Shown here: piece by piece, positions 25,828-35,000 of the stretch
Position numbering within the stretch: the first letter of the stretch is position 1
Layout of the letters: every line of letters begins with the position of its first letter
Assembly (NCBI GenBank): GCA_022616415.1
Contig: JAKEEU010000008.1
Location: 1 to 64,000 of the forward strand
DNA: 64,000 nucleotides
Direction of reading: 5' to 3'
Source of the DNA: Candidatus Zhuqueibacterota bacterium
GTDB lineage: Bacteria; Zhuqueibacterota; Zhuqueibacteria; Zhuqueibacterales; Zhuqueibacteraceae
Notes under the pieces: generated by a model
Seen by the model: only the letters and a program-made list of their open reading frames with translations
Database searches by the model: none
What the model was told of the DNA's origin: nothing
Program-made: the position numbers and the translations under genes

Positions 25828-25941
25828 GCTGGCTTCTGGTCGCTGGTGTTGCTTGTTGCTCGTTGCTGGCTGCTTGTTGCTGATTGCTGGTAACAAATGT
25901 GGGCAACCTGCCACTAGCTACCAGCAACCAGCAACCAGAAA
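25828..25941. repeat. TTGCTGG iterated-word palindrome
   Basis: After the permease stop, GCTGGCTTCTGGTCGCTGG and TTGCTTGTTGCTCGTTGCTGG words run for about 60 bases, and the complement follows as CTAGCTACCAGCAACCAGCAACCAG. Similar one-sided word runs are at 28523-28550 and 35588-35650. Confidence 0.65.
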
Positions 25942-25945
25942 ACCA

Positions 25946-25973
25946 TTGCTTTTTATCTGAAACTTCATAAAAT
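25946..25973 (+). promoter_or_regulatory. Promoter of the UDPGP gene
   Basis: TTGCTT 25946-25951, 16-base spacer, TAAAAT 25968-25973; ATG at 26009 with GGGAG upstream. Confidence 0.55.
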
Positions 25974-26008
25974 TTAGATCATGCGAACCAGCAACGGGAG
26001 AAAACAGC

Positions 26009-27472
26009 ATGATGGAAGTTCGGAATGGTCAGGCGCAAGCCTTTGTTGAGGCACAAGACTTGATGAAACGTGTTCGGGCAGCAGGACATGGACACGTGTT
26101 CAACTTTTGGGACAAACTATCGAAAGATTCGCAACGTCAATTGTTGCATCAACTCTCTTTAATCGATTTTGGCCTGATGGAGCGGCTCTATCGCGAATAC
26201 ATCGTTCACAAGAAAAAGCCGGACATTTCTGCGTTGGAGCCGGCCGAGATCATTGCTTTGACGCATCAACGCGCGCACCCCGATGAAACCGCCAAGATGA
26301 TAGCGCGCGGTGAAGAAATGCTCCGCGCCGGCAAGATTGCGGCAGTGCTGGTTGCCGGCGGCCAGGCTTCACGATTGGGGTTTGACAAGCCCAAAGGCGA
26401 ATATCCCATCGGGCCGGTAAGCAAGAAAAGCTTGTTTCAGCTTCATGCCGAAAAACTGATTGCCACAGCGCGCCGTTACCGCACGCGCATTCCCTGGTAC
26501 ATTATGACCAGCGACGCCAACGCCGGCGAGACGCGGGCGTTTTTTGAGCAAAATAATTTGTTTGGCTATCCGCCGTCTGACATTTTCTTTTTCGAGCAGG
26601 AGATGATGCCGGCCCTCGATGAAAACGGCAAGCTCATTCTCGATGCACCGGATCACATTTTCATGAACCCCAACGGCCACGGCGGCACGCTCACTGCTTT
26701 GGAGAAAAGCGGCGCGCTTGCCGACATGCGCCGCCGCGGCATTGAAGAGATTTTCTATTTTCAAGTCGATAATGTATTGTTGAAAATTTGCGATCCGTTG
26801 TTCATCGGCTATCACGTTACCGCCAACGCCGAGATGAGCGCGAAGGTCTGCGCCAAGCGCGATCCCTACGAAAAAGTCGGCGTGATCGGCAGGGTGGTCG
26901 ATCCGGCTTCTGGCAAGGCCGGCAAGCTCATGGTGATCGAATACAGCGACATGAGCAAAGCCGATAAAGAAGAGCGCAATCCCGATGGCACGCTCAAATA
27001 CAACGCCGGCAGTATTGCGATTCATCTTTTCAACGTGGACTTTATCGCGCGCGAAGTCAACGGCGGCACGAAATTGCCCTGGCACGTGGCGCACAAACAG
27101 ATCCCTTGTCTCGACACCAACGGTAAATTGATCCAGCCGGATCAGCCGAACGGCTATAAATTTGAGACGTTCATTTTTGACGCGTTGAGCGACGCGCAGC
27201 GGGTGGCGGTGCTGGAAGTCGAGCGGCGCTTCGAGTTCAGCCCGGTCAAAAATGCTGCGGGCGAAGATTCCCCGCCAACCGCGCAACACGATTTGTGCGA
27301 GTTGCACGCGCATTGGCTGGAGCAGGCCGGCGTCAAAATTCCGCGCGACGCCGCCGGGCGCTTGAGTGCGCGCCTCGAAATCAGCCCGTTATTTGCATTG
27401 GACGAGCCGGAGCTGGCAGAAAAGATTTCGCCGGATCTACAAGTGCGGGACGGGCTTTATTTGGAATCATGA
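26009..27472 (+). CDS. UDPGP-family UDP-N-acetylhexosamine/UDP-sugar pyrophosphorylase
   Basis: A 487-residue cytoplasmic nucleotidyltransferase. The nucleotide-binding signature VLVAGGQASRLGFDKPKG is at about 113-130, followed by MTSDANAGET, NPNGHGGTLTAL and YFQVDNVLLK, which together match the eukaryote-like UDP-GlcNAc pyrophosphorylase (UAP) branch of PF01704 rather than GalU or GlmU. It would make UDP-GlcNAc or a related UDP-sugar from UTP and the sugar 1-phosphate for envelope or glycoconjugate synthesis. Length is normal for the family. Confidence 0.88.
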   Translation: MMEVRNGQAQAFVEAQDLMKRVRAAGHGHVFNFWDKLSKDSQRQLLHQLSLIDFGLMERLYREYIVHKKKPDISALEPAEIIALTHQRAHPDETAKMIARGEEMLRAGKIAAVLVAGGQASRLGFDKPKGEYPIGPVSKKSLFQLHAEKLIATARRYRTRIPWYIMTSDANAGETRAFFEQNNLFGYPPSDIFFFEQEMMPALDENGKLILDAPDHIFMNPNGHGGTLTALEKSGALADMRRRGIEEIFYFQVDNVLLKICDPLFIGYHVTANAEMSAKVCAKRDPYEKVGVIGRVVDPASGKAGKLMVIEYSDMSKADKEERNPDGTLKYNAGSIAIHLFNVDFIAREVNGGTKLPWHVAHKQIPCLDTNGKLIQPDQPNGYKFETFIFDALSDAQRVAVLEVERRFEFSPVKNAAGEDSPPTAQHDLCELHAHWLEQAGVKIPRDAAGRLSARLEISPLFALDEPELAEKISPDLQVRDGLYLES

Positions 27473-27556
27473 CAGGCAAGTCGCAAAAATTCTGAATGGC
27501 AACGCGGTTCGCTGGCAGTTTGTTCAGTTGGCTGTTTGAGCTACGGATGACTTCGC

Positions 27557-28522
27557 ATGCTTTACTGCTATTTTCATACGCCGGATGGCGGCTTGGCGCT
27601 GGGGCAGGATGCGGCTGCCGTCCGCCGGGCTTTTCAAGATGGCAATTTATATTGGGTCGATCTCGAAAACCCCACCGAAAGCGAGGAAGAAATTCTGTGG
27701 GAAATTTTCAATTTTCACCAGCTTGCCATCGAGGATTGTATCGCCACCCACCAATATCCCAAAATCGATGATTACGGGGATTATCTTTATATTATCGTTC
27801 ATGCTGTTGATTACAATAAAGCCGACAGCACGTTTCGCACGACGGAATTGGACATTTTTCTCACGCCGAATTTCGTCGTCACCTTTCATTATGAGCCGAT
27901 GCGCACGACGACGCATCGCCGCCTGCGCCTGAAAGAAGGCGCGCTGCCGCCAGACCGCCGGCCGGCGTTTTTGTTGCACCAAATCCTTGACGACTTGATA
28001 CACAATTACTCGCCGGCAATGGAAAATTTCGAGAAGCGGATCGGCAACATCGAAGAAATCATCATCAAAAAACCGCATCCCCGCGTGCTCGACCGCATCT
28101 TCGAATTTAAAAGGGAAGTGCTCAATCTCAAGCGCATTCTCGGGCCGCAGCGCGAGGTCATCAACCGGCTCGGCCGCGGCGAGTTTCGCCTGATCCCGAC
28201 GGAACTGAGGGTGTATTACCGCGACATCTTCGACGAGATTTCACGTTATGCTGAATTGGCCGAAACTCATCGTGACTTCATCATGATGGCGCTGGATGCC
28301 TATCTCTCTTCGGTGTCCTACCGGCTCAACGAGATCATGCGCGCGCTGACGCTGATCTCCACCATCTTCCTGCCGCTGACGTTCATCACCGGCTTGTTCG
28401 GAATGAATTTCGACGTCATTCCTTTGAGCAAGCATCCGCTGGGCTTTTATCTGACCATCGCGGCTTCAGTTTTGGTGGGGTTGGCGATGTTTTTGTATTT
28501 TAAATTTAAACGGTGGGTGTGA
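27557..28522 (+). CDS. corA: CorA-family magnesium transporter
   Basis: A 321-residue CorA protein: acidic N-terminal cytoplasmic alpha/beta domain, long stalk helices, and two C-terminal membrane helices. The selectivity-filter motif GMN is at 282-284 (TGLFGMNFDVIP). Likely carries Mg2+ (or Co2+/Ni2+) as a homopentamer. The periplasmic loop is short. Start ATG 27557 follows a weak purine stretch. Confidence 0.92.
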   Translation: MLYCYFHTPDGGLALGQDAAAVRRAFQDGNLYWVDLENPTESEEEILWEIFNFHQLAIEDCIATHQYPKIDDYGDYLYIIVHAVDYNKADSTFRTTELDIFLTPNFVVTFHYEPMRTTTHRRLRLKEGALPPDRRPAFLLHQILDDLIHNYSPAMENFEKRIGNIEEIIIKKPHPRVLDRIFEFKREVLNLKRILGPQREVINRLGRGEFRLIPTELRVYYRDIFDEISRYAELAETHRDFIMMALDAYLSSVSYRLNEIMRALTLISTIFLPLTFITGLFGMNFDVIPLSKHPLGFYLTIAASVLVGLAMFLYFKFKRWV

Positions 28523-28593
28523 GGCTGGTTGCTTGTTGCTGGTTGCTTGATCTTCTCTGCATTTTGCGTTACCTTGTTTGAAAAAAAACCTGC

Positions 28594-28622
28594 TTGCAAT
28601 TTCGCTCAAAAAGTGTTAAAAT
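28594..28622 (+). promoter_or_regulatory. Promoter of the HEPN cassette
   Basis: TTGCAA 28594-28599, 17-base spacer, TAAAAT 28617-28622. Confidence 0.65.
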
Positions 28623-28690
28623 AGCAATGGACGGCTTCGATTAAAACACTGGCGGATATCTATTGGGTTGATGGATAATTGGCTGAGCGA

Positions 28691-29098
28691 ATGGGAAAAC
28701 GCAAAGAAGCAAATCTCAAGCGTGTCGAGTTGGCTCAAGTCATGTTGGAAGACGCGCGGTTCAATTTGCAGCACAAGCGCTATCGTTGCTCGATTAGCCG
28801 GAGCTACTACGCGTGCCATCATGCAGCGCGGGCGTGTTTGGATGCCGTTGGTCAGCCCTTGCAAAAAACACGGGCAGGCGCGCATACTGCCTGTCTGAAA
28901 ATCTTTGGCTTATATTTTATTAAAACTCGACTTTTGCCTGTTTCCCTCAGCAAAACTCTGCGAGCACTTATAAAATTGCGAGAAGCGGCTGACTATGAGC
29001 TCGACATCAAAAACATCGAAGAGGCTGCGAAACGTTCTTGTCAGCAAGCGGAATTCTTTTTCAGCGAGGTTGAAAAGTATGTCCAGGCCAAAATCTAA
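28691..29098 (+). CDS. HEPN-domain protein
   Basis: 135 residues (ATG 28691; a TTG four codons earlier is possible). The helical HEPN core starts at LKRVELAQVMLEDARFNL and includes RYRCSISRSYYACHHAARACL, where Arg and His sit as R-x5-H, within the Rx4-6H pattern of HEPN ribonucleases. HEPN proteins often act as toxins with a nucleotidyltransferase antitoxin. The following overlapping gene is not a recognisable nucleotidyltransferase, which makes this cassette unusual. The last 20 bases overlap that gene. Confidence 0.8.
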   Translation: MGKRKEANLKRVELAQVMLEDARFNLQHKRYRCSISRSYYACHHAARACLDAVGQPLQKTRAGAHTACLKIFGLYFIKTRLLPVSLSKTLRALIKLREAADYELDIKNIEEAAKRSCQQAEFFFSEVEKYVQAKI

Positions 29099-29474
29099 AG
29101 AACTAACACACGATGAGATTATCGCTCGTTTGGAGAAACCCAAATCCATGCGGTATATCCGCAAACTCATGAAGCCCTTGTTTGAAGAATTGCAGGCGAG
29201 ATTTGGCAATGCCATTGCTGAAATCGTCGAGCGCGAGCATTGGGGTCCAAATTTTGACGCGTACTATGATGTTTGGGTACGCCGTCGCTCATCAGAAATC
29301 GAGAAATTCATCGACAACAAACTGCTCGAACTTGAGAATGAAAATTATGTATTCATCTTGGTGCAGGTAAAAGAGATTGAAGATTACAGCACCAATTCAC
29401 GCGCCCAGGCTCGCGTCAATTCGAATTCAAAAAAACGTTCAACAAACGGCAAGCTGGCAGCGCAGCGCACATAG
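29079..29474 (+). CDS. Unrecognised partner of the HEPN gene
   Basis: 131 residues starting MSRPKSKELTHDEIIARLEK. Predominantly charged and helical, with an aromatic central stretch (EHWGPNFDAYYDVWVRRR) and a polar Lys/Ser-rich tail. It lacks the GSxxxG and DxD signature of minimal nucleotidyltransferases. Its start lies 20 bases inside the HEPN gene, implying translational coupling and probable function as the cognate antitoxin or modifier. Family not recognised. Confidence 0.65.
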   Translation: MSRPKSKELTHDEIIARLEKPKSMRYIRKLMKPLFEELQARFGNAIAEIVEREHWGPNFDAYYDVWVRRRSSEIEKFIDNKLLELENENYVFILVQVKEIEDYSTNSRAQARVNSNSKKRSTNGKLAAQRT

Positions 29475-29498
29475 CTTCAATCAAGCAACCAAAATTCT

Positions 29499-31856
29499 AT
29501 GCTGCGCCTTGCCAACCTCATCAAAAGTCCCACTCCTCTCGGCGGCCTGGTCACGTTAATTGTCGCACTGGCCGCCTATCTCCGCACGCTCGCGCCGACG
29601 GTCTCGTTTTGGGATTGCGGCGAATTTATTGCCTGCTCGTACATTCTCGGTGTTCCCCATCCGCCTGGTGCGCCGCTTTATCTTTTGCTCGGCCGCGTTT
29701 TCAGCATGCTGCCGGTCGCGGCGGACATCGGCTGGCGCGTCAATTTGATTTCCGCATTGGCGAGCGCCGCGACCGTCTTGCTCACCTATCTCATCATCTT
29801 GCAGCTCATCCGCGAATTTCGCCGCCAGGAACATCGCTGGCCGGAAGTGATGGCAGCCGTCATCGGCGCACTCGCTTTTGCCTTCTCGGATAGCTTTTGG
29901 TTTAATGCGGTGGAAGCTGAGGTGTACGCGCTGTCGATGTTTTTCACCGCAGTGGTGATCTGGCTGGTTCTGCGCTGGGCCGAGCATCACACCGAAGAGG
30001 CGGCGTGGAAATATCTTTTGCTCATCGCTTATCTCATCGGCCTCGCCATCGGCGCGCATCTGCTCAACGTGCTCGCCATCCCGGTCATCGCCATGATTAT
30101 TTATTTCAAGCACTGGGAGTTTTCGTGGCGCACTTTTTTTACCGCCATCATTCTCTCCGGCTTGGCGCTGCTCACGATATATCCCGGCATCGTCAAGTGG
30201 ATTCCAAAAATTATCGAAAGCTATGGCGCCGTCACTCTTGTTCTGGCGCTCTTGCTCACACTTTTAACAACGGCGTGGATGATTCTCCGCAATCGGCCGG
30301 TGATGGCCGTGATCTTAACGAGCGTGCTGCTGATTTGCCTCGGCTACTCGACGTACATCGCCATCTTCATTCGCTCGCATCTCGATCCGGCGATTGACGA
30401 GAATGATCCGCAAACCATCGCCGCGTTGATCAGCTACTTGAATCGCGAGCAATATGGCAGCGAGGATATCGTCACGCAAATCACCAAACGCAAAGCGCCG
30501 TTTTGGGATTATCAGATCAAAGAAATGTATCTGCGCTATTTCGGGTGGCAGTTCATTGGCCGCAGCAACAATCCGGCGACCGACCGCAATACCGTGCAAC
30601 TCGATGGCCTTGCCGGCTTGCCATTTCTCCTCGGCTTATTGGGAATGTATTATCATTTTCGCCGCGATTGGCGGCGCGCCGGCGCGGTGGCGATGCTCTT
30701 CCTGCTCACCGGACTCGCGATCGTCGTTTATCTCAATCAGGCCGATCCGCAGCCGCGCGAGCGCGATTATTCCTACGTCGGATCGTTTTTCGCCTTTACC
30801 TTGTGGATCGGTTTTGGCGCGCATGCTTTGCTCGACGCCGTCGCCGGCTCCAAAAGCGGGCGTCAGCACCTGCAAATCGCGATGGCCGGTTTACTCTTCA
30901 TCTTCGTTCCGGCCAATCTCTTACGGCACAATTTTCACACCCACGACCGCGAGGGCAATTATGTGGCTTCGGACTACGCGTACAATGTGCTCAATTCTTG
31001 CGAGGCCGATGCCATTCTTTTTACGAATGGCGACAACGACACTTTTCCGCTCTGGTATCTGCAACAAGTCGAGGGTTTTCGCCGCGACGTGAGCGTGGCC
31101 AATCTCAGCCTGCTCAACACACATTGGTACATTCGCGAGCTCAAAAACCGCGAGCCGAAAGTGCCCATGAGCCTGACCGACAGCGTGATCGACTCCATCG
31201 GCCTTTTAGATTGGCCGGAGGCGGGAATGATCGGCATTCCCGTGGAAGACGAAGCGGTTTTTCAAAAATATCTCGAGGAAGTTAAAAACTTTTTTCCGGC
31301 GGAATCACTGCGCCAACAAGGCCGGGAAATGCAGATTGCAATCGGGCCGACTTTTGCCAGGCGCTTTTTGCGCGTGCAAGATTTGATGATCTTTGAGATC
31401 GTTGCGGCCAATCAATTCCGCCGGCCGATTTACTTTGGCTTCAATGTGCCGGAGGAAAACCACGCCGGCTTGACGCCGTATCTGCGCATCGACGGCATGG
31501 CCTTGAAGCTGATGCCGTTTCAGGGCGTGCGCTATTCTCCCGAAGCGCTGCGCCATCATCTGCTCGCGGTGTATCATTATCGCGGCCTCGACGATCCCGG
31601 CGTGTATTTGGATGATCAGGCGCAAGGACTCGCCCAAAGCTATCGCGCCAATTTTCTCACGCTGATTACGCATCACCTCCAAAGGCAGGAACGCCGGGAA
31701 ACGCTGGAACTATTGCGGCGCATGGATGAACTCATGCCGCCAAACGTTTTGCCGCTGCACAGCGTCAATGCGTTTATCCAAATCGGCAAGCTGTATGCGC
31801 AAGCCGGCGATTCGACGGAGCTGGAGCGCCGGTTGAAGCAGGTCACGCCGAAATGA
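29499..31856 (+). CDS. DUF2723 multi-membrane glycosyltransferase-like protein
   Basis: 785 residues. The N-terminal half has about 10-12 hydrophobic helices and starts with the DUF2723 signature APTVSFWDCGEFIACSYILG and PHPPGAPLY, reminiscent of the acidic catalytic loop of GT-C glycosyltransferases such as protein O-mannosyltransferases. A soluble periplasmic C-half includes NGDNDTFPLWYLQQ and helical repeat-like sequence. A role in extracytoplasmic glycosylation, typical of FCB bacteria, is plausible but unproven. Starts 24 bases after the HEPN partner. Confidence 0.85.
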   Translation: MLRLANLIKSPTPLGGLVTLIVALAAYLRTLAPTVSFWDCGEFIACSYILGVPHPPGAPLYLLLGRVFSMLPVAADIGWRVNLISALASAATVLLTYLIILQLIREFRRQEHRWPEVMAAVIGALAFAFSDSFWFNAVEAEVYALSMFFTAVVIWLVLRWAEHHTEEAAWKYLLLIAYLIGLAIGAHLLNVLAIPVIAMIIYFKHWEFSWRTFFTAIILSGLALLTIYPGIVKWIPKIIESYGAVTLVLALLLTLLTTAWMILRNRPVMAVILTSVLLICLGYSTYIAIFIRSHLDPAIDENDPQTIAALISYLNREQYGSEDIVTQITKRKAPFWDYQIKEMYLRYFGWQFIGRSNNPATDRNTVQLDGLAGLPFLLGLLGMYYHFRRDWRRAGAVAMLFLLTGLAIVVYLNQADPQPRERDYSYVGSFFAFTLWIGFGAHALLDAVAGSKSGRQHLQIAMAGLLFIFVPANLLRHNFHTHDREGNYVASDYAYNVLNSCEADAILFTNGDNDTFPLWYLQQVEGFRRDVSVANLSLLNTHWYIRELKNREPKVPMSLTDSVIDSIGLLDWPEAGMIGIPVEDEAVFQKYLEEVKNFFPAESLRQQGREMQIAIGPTFARRFLRVQDLMIFEIVAANQFRRPIYFGFNVPEENHAGLTPYLRIDGMALKLMPFQGVRYSPEALRHHLLAVYHYRGLDDPGVYLDDQAQGLAQSYRANFLTLITHHLQRQERRETLELLRRMDELMPPNVLPLHSVNAFIQIGKLYAQAGDSTELERRLKQVTPK

Positions 31857-31864
31857 GGATTTAG

Positions 31865-31956
31865 GTTCGTAGTCACGCCTTTAGGCGTACAGTGTTTCCA
31901 ATCTGCAAAAATTTCGGAGCAATCCAAGCGCGACGCCAGAAGGCGTTACTACAAAC
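31865..31956. repeat. 92-bp element with terminal inverted repeats
   Basis: The termini GTTCGTAGTCACGCC and GGCGTTACTACAAAC are imperfect inverted repeats (13 of 15 match). Inside are ACGCCTTTAGGCGT and ACGCCAGAAGGCGT hairpins. Shares GTTCGTAGT and GCGCGACGCC with 18367-18420. Its size and ends resemble a paired REP element or tiny MITE. It sits between the convergent DUF2723 and smc genes. Confidence 0.65.
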
Positions 31957-31961
31957 GAAAA

Positions 31962-31982
31962 ACCCAGACTTGCATCTGGGTT
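31962..31982. terminator. ACCCAGA hairpin between convergent genes
   Basis: ACCCAGACTTGCATCTGGGT stem with flanking A-run on one side and TT on the other, so it could end transcription from either side. Confidence 0.5.
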
Positions 31983-31995
31983 CATTTCAAAAAAA

Positions 31996-32010
31996 CAGAC
32001 CGGCGGTCTG
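31996..32010. terminator. CAGACC hairpin next to the smc stop codon
   Basis: CAGACCGGCGGTCTG ends two bases before the smc stop (complement of 32013-32015) and shares its core with the hairpin at 13954. Confidence 0.55.
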
Positions 32011-32012
32011 TG

Positions 32013-35000
32013 TTACGCCGCCGCGGCGATTTTGCCCACCTCCGCATCTTCAAACTTCACCGAGACGACTTTTGACACGCCCTGCTCTTCCATCGTAATG
32101 CCGTAGAGATAATCCGCGGCTTTCATCGTCAGCTTGTTGTGGGTGACGACGATGAACTGCGTGTTGTCGGAAAATTTTTTGATGGCGCCGACGAAACGGC
32201 CGATGTTCATATCGTCGAGCGGCGCATCCACCTCGTCGAGAATGCAGAACGGGCTTGGCTTCACCAAATAAATCGCAAAGAGCAGCGAGGTCGCCGTCAG
32301 TGTCTTCTCGCCGCCGGAGAGCAACGCCAGCGAGCCCAGCTTTTTGCCTTTGGGGTTGGCTTCGATGACGATGTCGGCCTCCAGCGGATCGCCCTCGTCG
32401 AGCCGCAAATCGGCCTCGCCATTCTCAAAAAAGCCTTTGAATACCTGAATGAAGTTCTCGCGAATTTGTGAGAAGACTTTGCCGAAGCGCTCGTAGGCCG
32501 TGTCGTTGATCACCTTGATGGTGTCTTTCAAATTTGCTTCGGCTTTCAGCAAATCTTCCTTTTGCGCCGTGAGAAAATCAAAGCGCTCTTTCTCTTTTTC
32601 ATATTCGGACAACGCCAGCATATTCACCGGCCCCATGCTCTTCAAGCGATTGCGCAACCAGCCGACGCGCTCTTCGGTGGCTGCCGCATCAAATTCACCT
32701 TCGGGTGGCTTTTGCTGCGACAAATCAAGCTCGTAAGTTTCACGAATGTGTTTGATCAAATTATCGCGTTGCATCGTCAATTCGGAAATATGCAGCTCGG
32801 CTTGGTGCAATTTTTCCGAGACCTCGTCACGCTCGGCGCGCACCGCACGCAACGCGCGCTCTTTCGAGTCCGCGGTTTGCTTTTGCTCGCGGAACGTGCG
32901 CTCGATCTCCGAAACCACTTCTTCCAATTCTTTACGTTCGGCAAAATCGTCGTGCATCTGCTCGCGCAAACTGTTGATTTGCTCGGCCAGTTCCTTCTCC
33001 TGTTGCTCGGCCTCGGCAATCTGCTCGGTGCGTCGCTCGATGCTCTCGGCCATATCGCGTTGGCTGCCGGCATTGCGTTCGATTTCGGATTGCACATTGC
33101 GCAGCTCGGCGCGCCTCTCGACGGCGATCACATTGGCGGCATTGGCCGCTTCCTGCGCGACGCGCAGTTCCTGTTCCAAGCTCTCCAGCGCGGCAGCCTG
33201 CTGCACATTCGTGGCTTCGGCGGCTTGCCGCCGCGATTCAAATTCTTGCAGTTTGGGATCAAGCTCGGCAAGTTGGACGCGGAACTCTAGCCGGCCGGCA
33301 TCGAGTTTCGCCAACTCATCGCTGCGTTGGCGAATTTCCTGCTCGGCACGGCTGCTCTCAAAAGCAGCTTGGCCAAATTCCAACTCCAGCTTTTGTTTTT
33401 CACTCTCGGCTTGCTTGCGCTGATCGAGCAGATCTTCGCTTTGCGCCAGCAGCCTTTGCAACGCTTCTTCAGCGTCTTCCTTTGCATCGGACTGCTGCGC
33501 GACTTCTTCGTGCAGGCGCGCCACTTCCGCCTCAAGCTGCTCGATCTGCGTTTTGCGGTCAATGACGCTTTCGTGGCCGCGGCTGGTATCGCCGCCTTTC
33601 AGCGGCCCCCACGTCGTCAGCACCTCGCCGGCGAGCGTGACAAAGCTTTGACGATGCGAGTTGGACTGCTCCAACAGCGCGCGCGCATCAGCCAGCGACG
33701 AGACGATGTAACATTCATCAAGAAGATTTTCGACTAAAAACCGCGCGGCCTCATCGCATTCAACCACTTCGCTCGCAGGCGAGATGATGCGAGAGTCTTC
33801 GAATCGACTGCTCAGATTTCTGCCATTCGGCGAGTGCAATCCACGCAACGGCAGGAAAGTCGCCAAACCTTTTTCGCGCTGACGCAGCATATCCATGCCT
33901 TCAAAGGCGCGATCGGTGGAATCAACCAGCAACGAAACCACGGCTTCGCCGAGTGCGGCTTCGACGGCGCGGCGATAATTTTCCGGCACGCGAATCCGCT
34001 CCGCCAACGTGCCCAGACAACCCTCCGGCATGCCGCCTTCCAGCAGCAGATGCTTGACGCCCTCGGGATAATCCTCGTAGGTCTCCAAAAATTTACGCAG
34101 CAAATTGGCGCGATCTTGATGCCGTTGCATGGCGCTGTGCAACGCCATGATCTGCTCTTTGAGGCGGGCAACGGTTGATTCTTTCTCAGCAATGCCTTGC
34201 TGATTGGCTTCGATTTCGAGATTCAAATGATCGAGACGAGCGAGGTTGATGGCCAGTTGCCGTTGCGTTTCATCACGCCGGCTGGTCAGCTCGGCTTGGC
34301 GTTGCTGCAATTCGGCGGATTCTTGTTGCAATACGGCCTGGCGCTTTTCGTTAAATTCGATTTGCGTGCGCAAACGCTCGTTTTCTTTTTGCAACTGGCT
34401 CAAGGTTTCCGCCTCGCCCTGCCGCTGCGCCTCGGCCTCCCGCACTTCCTGCCGCTTGGCTTGATAGCGCTCTTGAAAGCCGCTCAATGCCGACTGCTTG
34501 GTGTTCAGCTCGCCAACGACCGTATCCACCGCGAGCGTCAACTCTTCCACGCGGTTGGAGAGTGTTTGCTTCATTTCTTCCAGCATCGTGCGCCGCGTTT
34601 TAAGCTCTTCGATCTCTTTGGCAAAACGCTCGCGGTTTTCCTTGACGGCGCGGCTGCGTTCCTGGCTGACGAGAACTTGTTCTTCTTTTTTCTTGAGGCG
34701 CTCGGTGTTGGCATTCAAATCGCGCTGGCGTGCCACAAGCTGTTTTTCGATTTCCAGCAACGTCAGGCGCATCTCTTCGATTTGCGCTTCCTCCGCCGCA
34801 AGCTGCGCCGAAATTTGTTCGCGGCGATCGCGAGAATCTTTGGCGCTGTTGACGAGCGGCTCCAGCTCGTTTTTGATTTGGTGAAATTGAAACGCCGCCA
34901 ACGCCATGTCGGTCTCGCGCAGCTCGTTGGCATAAACTTGATAGCGCTCGGCTTTTTGCACCTGCCGCTTCAGTGAATCGACCGTCTTCTCGACTTCGCT

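Noticed and set aside
26369-27313. Minus-strand open frame opposite the UDPGP gene
   Set aside because: Antisense shadow without start signal or domain.
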